NCBI GenBank assembly: GCA_934678915.1
Contig: CAKUSF010000104.1
Span: forward strand, 1 to 7,489
Direction of reading: 5' to 3'
DNA from: an uncultured Bacteroidales bacterium
Lineage (GTDB): Bacteria; Bacteroidota; Bacteroidia; Bacteroidales; UBA932
Length of the DNA stretch: 7,489 bases
In this document: in pieces, positions 6,853 to 7,489 of the stretch
Layout of the letters: each line of letters starts with the position of its first letter
Position numbering within the stretch: position 1 is the stretch's first letter
The notes under the pieces: generated by a model
The model's database searches: none
What the model saw: the letters and a program-made list of their open reading frames with translations, nothing else
Told to the model about the DNA's origin: nothing
Made by a program: the position numbers and the translations under genes

Positions 6853-6868
6853 TATTTTTGTATTTTTG
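6853..6868 (+). promoter_or_regulatory. Tandem -7 promoter elements of glnS
   Basis: TATTTTTG occurs twice back to back (6853-6860 and 6861-6868), both exact TAnnTTTG matches. The second copy ends 22 nt before the glnS ATG, the same geometry as the ATPase promoter. No TTG lies 19-21 nt upstream of either copy, so the -33 region is weak or absent. Either copy may set the start of transcription. Confidence 0.5.
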
Positions 6869-6890
6869 TGAGTTTAATACTGACAGAACA

Positions 6891-7489
6891 ATGGAAGAAG
6901 CGAAAAATCCTACGGCTGAGGAGCCGAAAAGACTCAACTTTCTTGAAGAGATAATTGAGGATGACCTTAAATCCGGAAGAGTGAAGAGCGTGATGACACG
7001 TTTCCCTCCGGAGCCTAACGGGTACCTCCATCTCGGACACGCGAAGAGCATCTGCATCAACTTCGGTCTCGCGCAGAAATACGGCGGCAAGACCAACCTG
7101 CGCTTCGATGACACCAACCCGACCAAGGAGGACACTGAATATGTTGACTCGATCAAGGAAGATATCCAGTGGCTCGGATTCCACTGGGACAAGGAACTTT
7201 ACGCTTCCGACTATTTCGACCAGCTCTACGCCTGGGCCGAGCAGATGATCGAGCGTGGCCAGGCCTATGTTGATGACCAGACACAGGAGGAGATCAGCAA
7301 GGGACGCGGCACCGTGGACAAGCCTGGCACCGAAAGCCCTTACAGGAACCGCAGCGTGGAGGAGAACCTCCGGCTGTTCAGGGAGATGAAGGCCGGCAAG
7401 TACGCTGACGGTGAGAAGGTTCTCCGCGCGAAGATCGATATGGCCTCCCCGAATATGATGTTCCGTGACCCTATTCTTTACAGGATCAA
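6891..7489 (+). CDS. glnS: Glutaminyl-tRNA synthetase, N-terminal part
   Basis: The first 199 codons of a class I aminoacyl-tRNA synthetase that charges tRNA-Gln with glutamine in the cytoplasm; the gene runs off the window end. [19 protein letters not shown] (38-55) contains the HIGH signature as HLGH (47-50). It is followed by [20 protein letters not shown], then [21 protein letters not shown], and [20 protein letters not shown]. These match the GlnRS order closely and differ from glutamyl-tRNA synthetase. The N-terminus is about seven residues longer than in E. coli GlnRS. The ATG at 6891 is the only start that leaves a short leader below the -7 elements. No Shine-Dalgarno site is visible (CTGACAGAACAATG), normal for Bacteroidota. 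GC is clearly higher than in the neighbouring minus-strand genes: one sampled 60-base line here has 35 G+C. Confidence 0.96.
   Translation, partial: MEEAKNPTAEEPKRLNFLEEIIEDDLKSGRVKSVMTRFPPEPNGYLHLGHAKSICINFGLAQKYGGKTNLRFDDTNPTKEDTEYVDSIKEDIQWLGFHWDKELYASDYFDQLYAWAEQMIERGQAYVDDQTQEEISKGRGTVDKPGTESPYRNRSVEENLRLFREMKAGKYADGEKVLRAKIDMASPNMMFRDPILYRI

Noticed and set aside
6807..7192. Minus-strand open frames across the start of glnS
   Set aside because: They are antisense to clear glutaminyl-tRNA synthetase sequence and show no family-like features.
1..7489. CRISPR array, tRNA, rRNA or insertion sequence
   Set aside because: No regularly spaced repeats, no tRNA or rRNA-like sequence and no transposase were seen on reading both strands.

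Overview
The window looks like part of a Bacteroidales-type (Bacteroidota) chromosome. The evidence is a TonB-dependent receptor paired with a DUF4249 lipoprotein, a lipoprotein form of a C10 (streptopain-like) cysteine protease, an AAA/DUF4143 ATPase, and promoter elements of the Bacteroidota TAnnTTTG (-7) type. I cannot name a genus. All family calls come from reading the translations by eye; no search was run.

Layout from left to right. Positions 1-98 (+) hold the last 31 codons of an N-acylglucosamine/cellobiose 2-epimerase family protein. Two bases later, converging on it, ends a four-gene minus-strand set. In transcription order it is: a 152-aa lipoprotein with a BACON-like fold (5137-4679), a 470-aa C10 cysteine protease lipoprotein (4632-3220), a 315-aa DUF4249 lipoprotein (3204-2257) and a 718-aa TonB-dependent outer-membrane receptor (2257-101). 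Gaps are 46 bp, 15 bp and a TAATG stop/start overlap. A good Bacteroidota promoter (5166-5195) lies just upstream of the first gene, so this reads as one operon. Positions 5138-5443 hold that promoter and about 250 bp with no convincing gene, possibly a dispersed repeat or gene relic. Positions 6721-5444 (-) encode a stand-alone AAA/DUF4143 ATPase. Divergent from it, 6891 to the window end (+) is the first 199 codons of glutaminyl-tRNA synthetase, glnS. The 169-bp region between them carries a -7 element for each gene and two perfect inverted repeats, one of which brackets the ATPase promoter.

The most interesting content is the four-gene operon. All four products carry export signals: three lipobox signal peptides and one ordinary signal peptide on the receptor. 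My inference is a surface proteolysis and uptake module: the C10 protease cuts a protein, the DUF4249 lipoprotein works with the TonB receptor to capture and import a product, and the small lipoprotein is an accessory or cognate partner of the protease. The substrate cannot be read from the sequence. Sampled lines suggest lower GC in the protease gene than in glnS, so the locus may be accessory DNA inserted between housekeeping-type genes.
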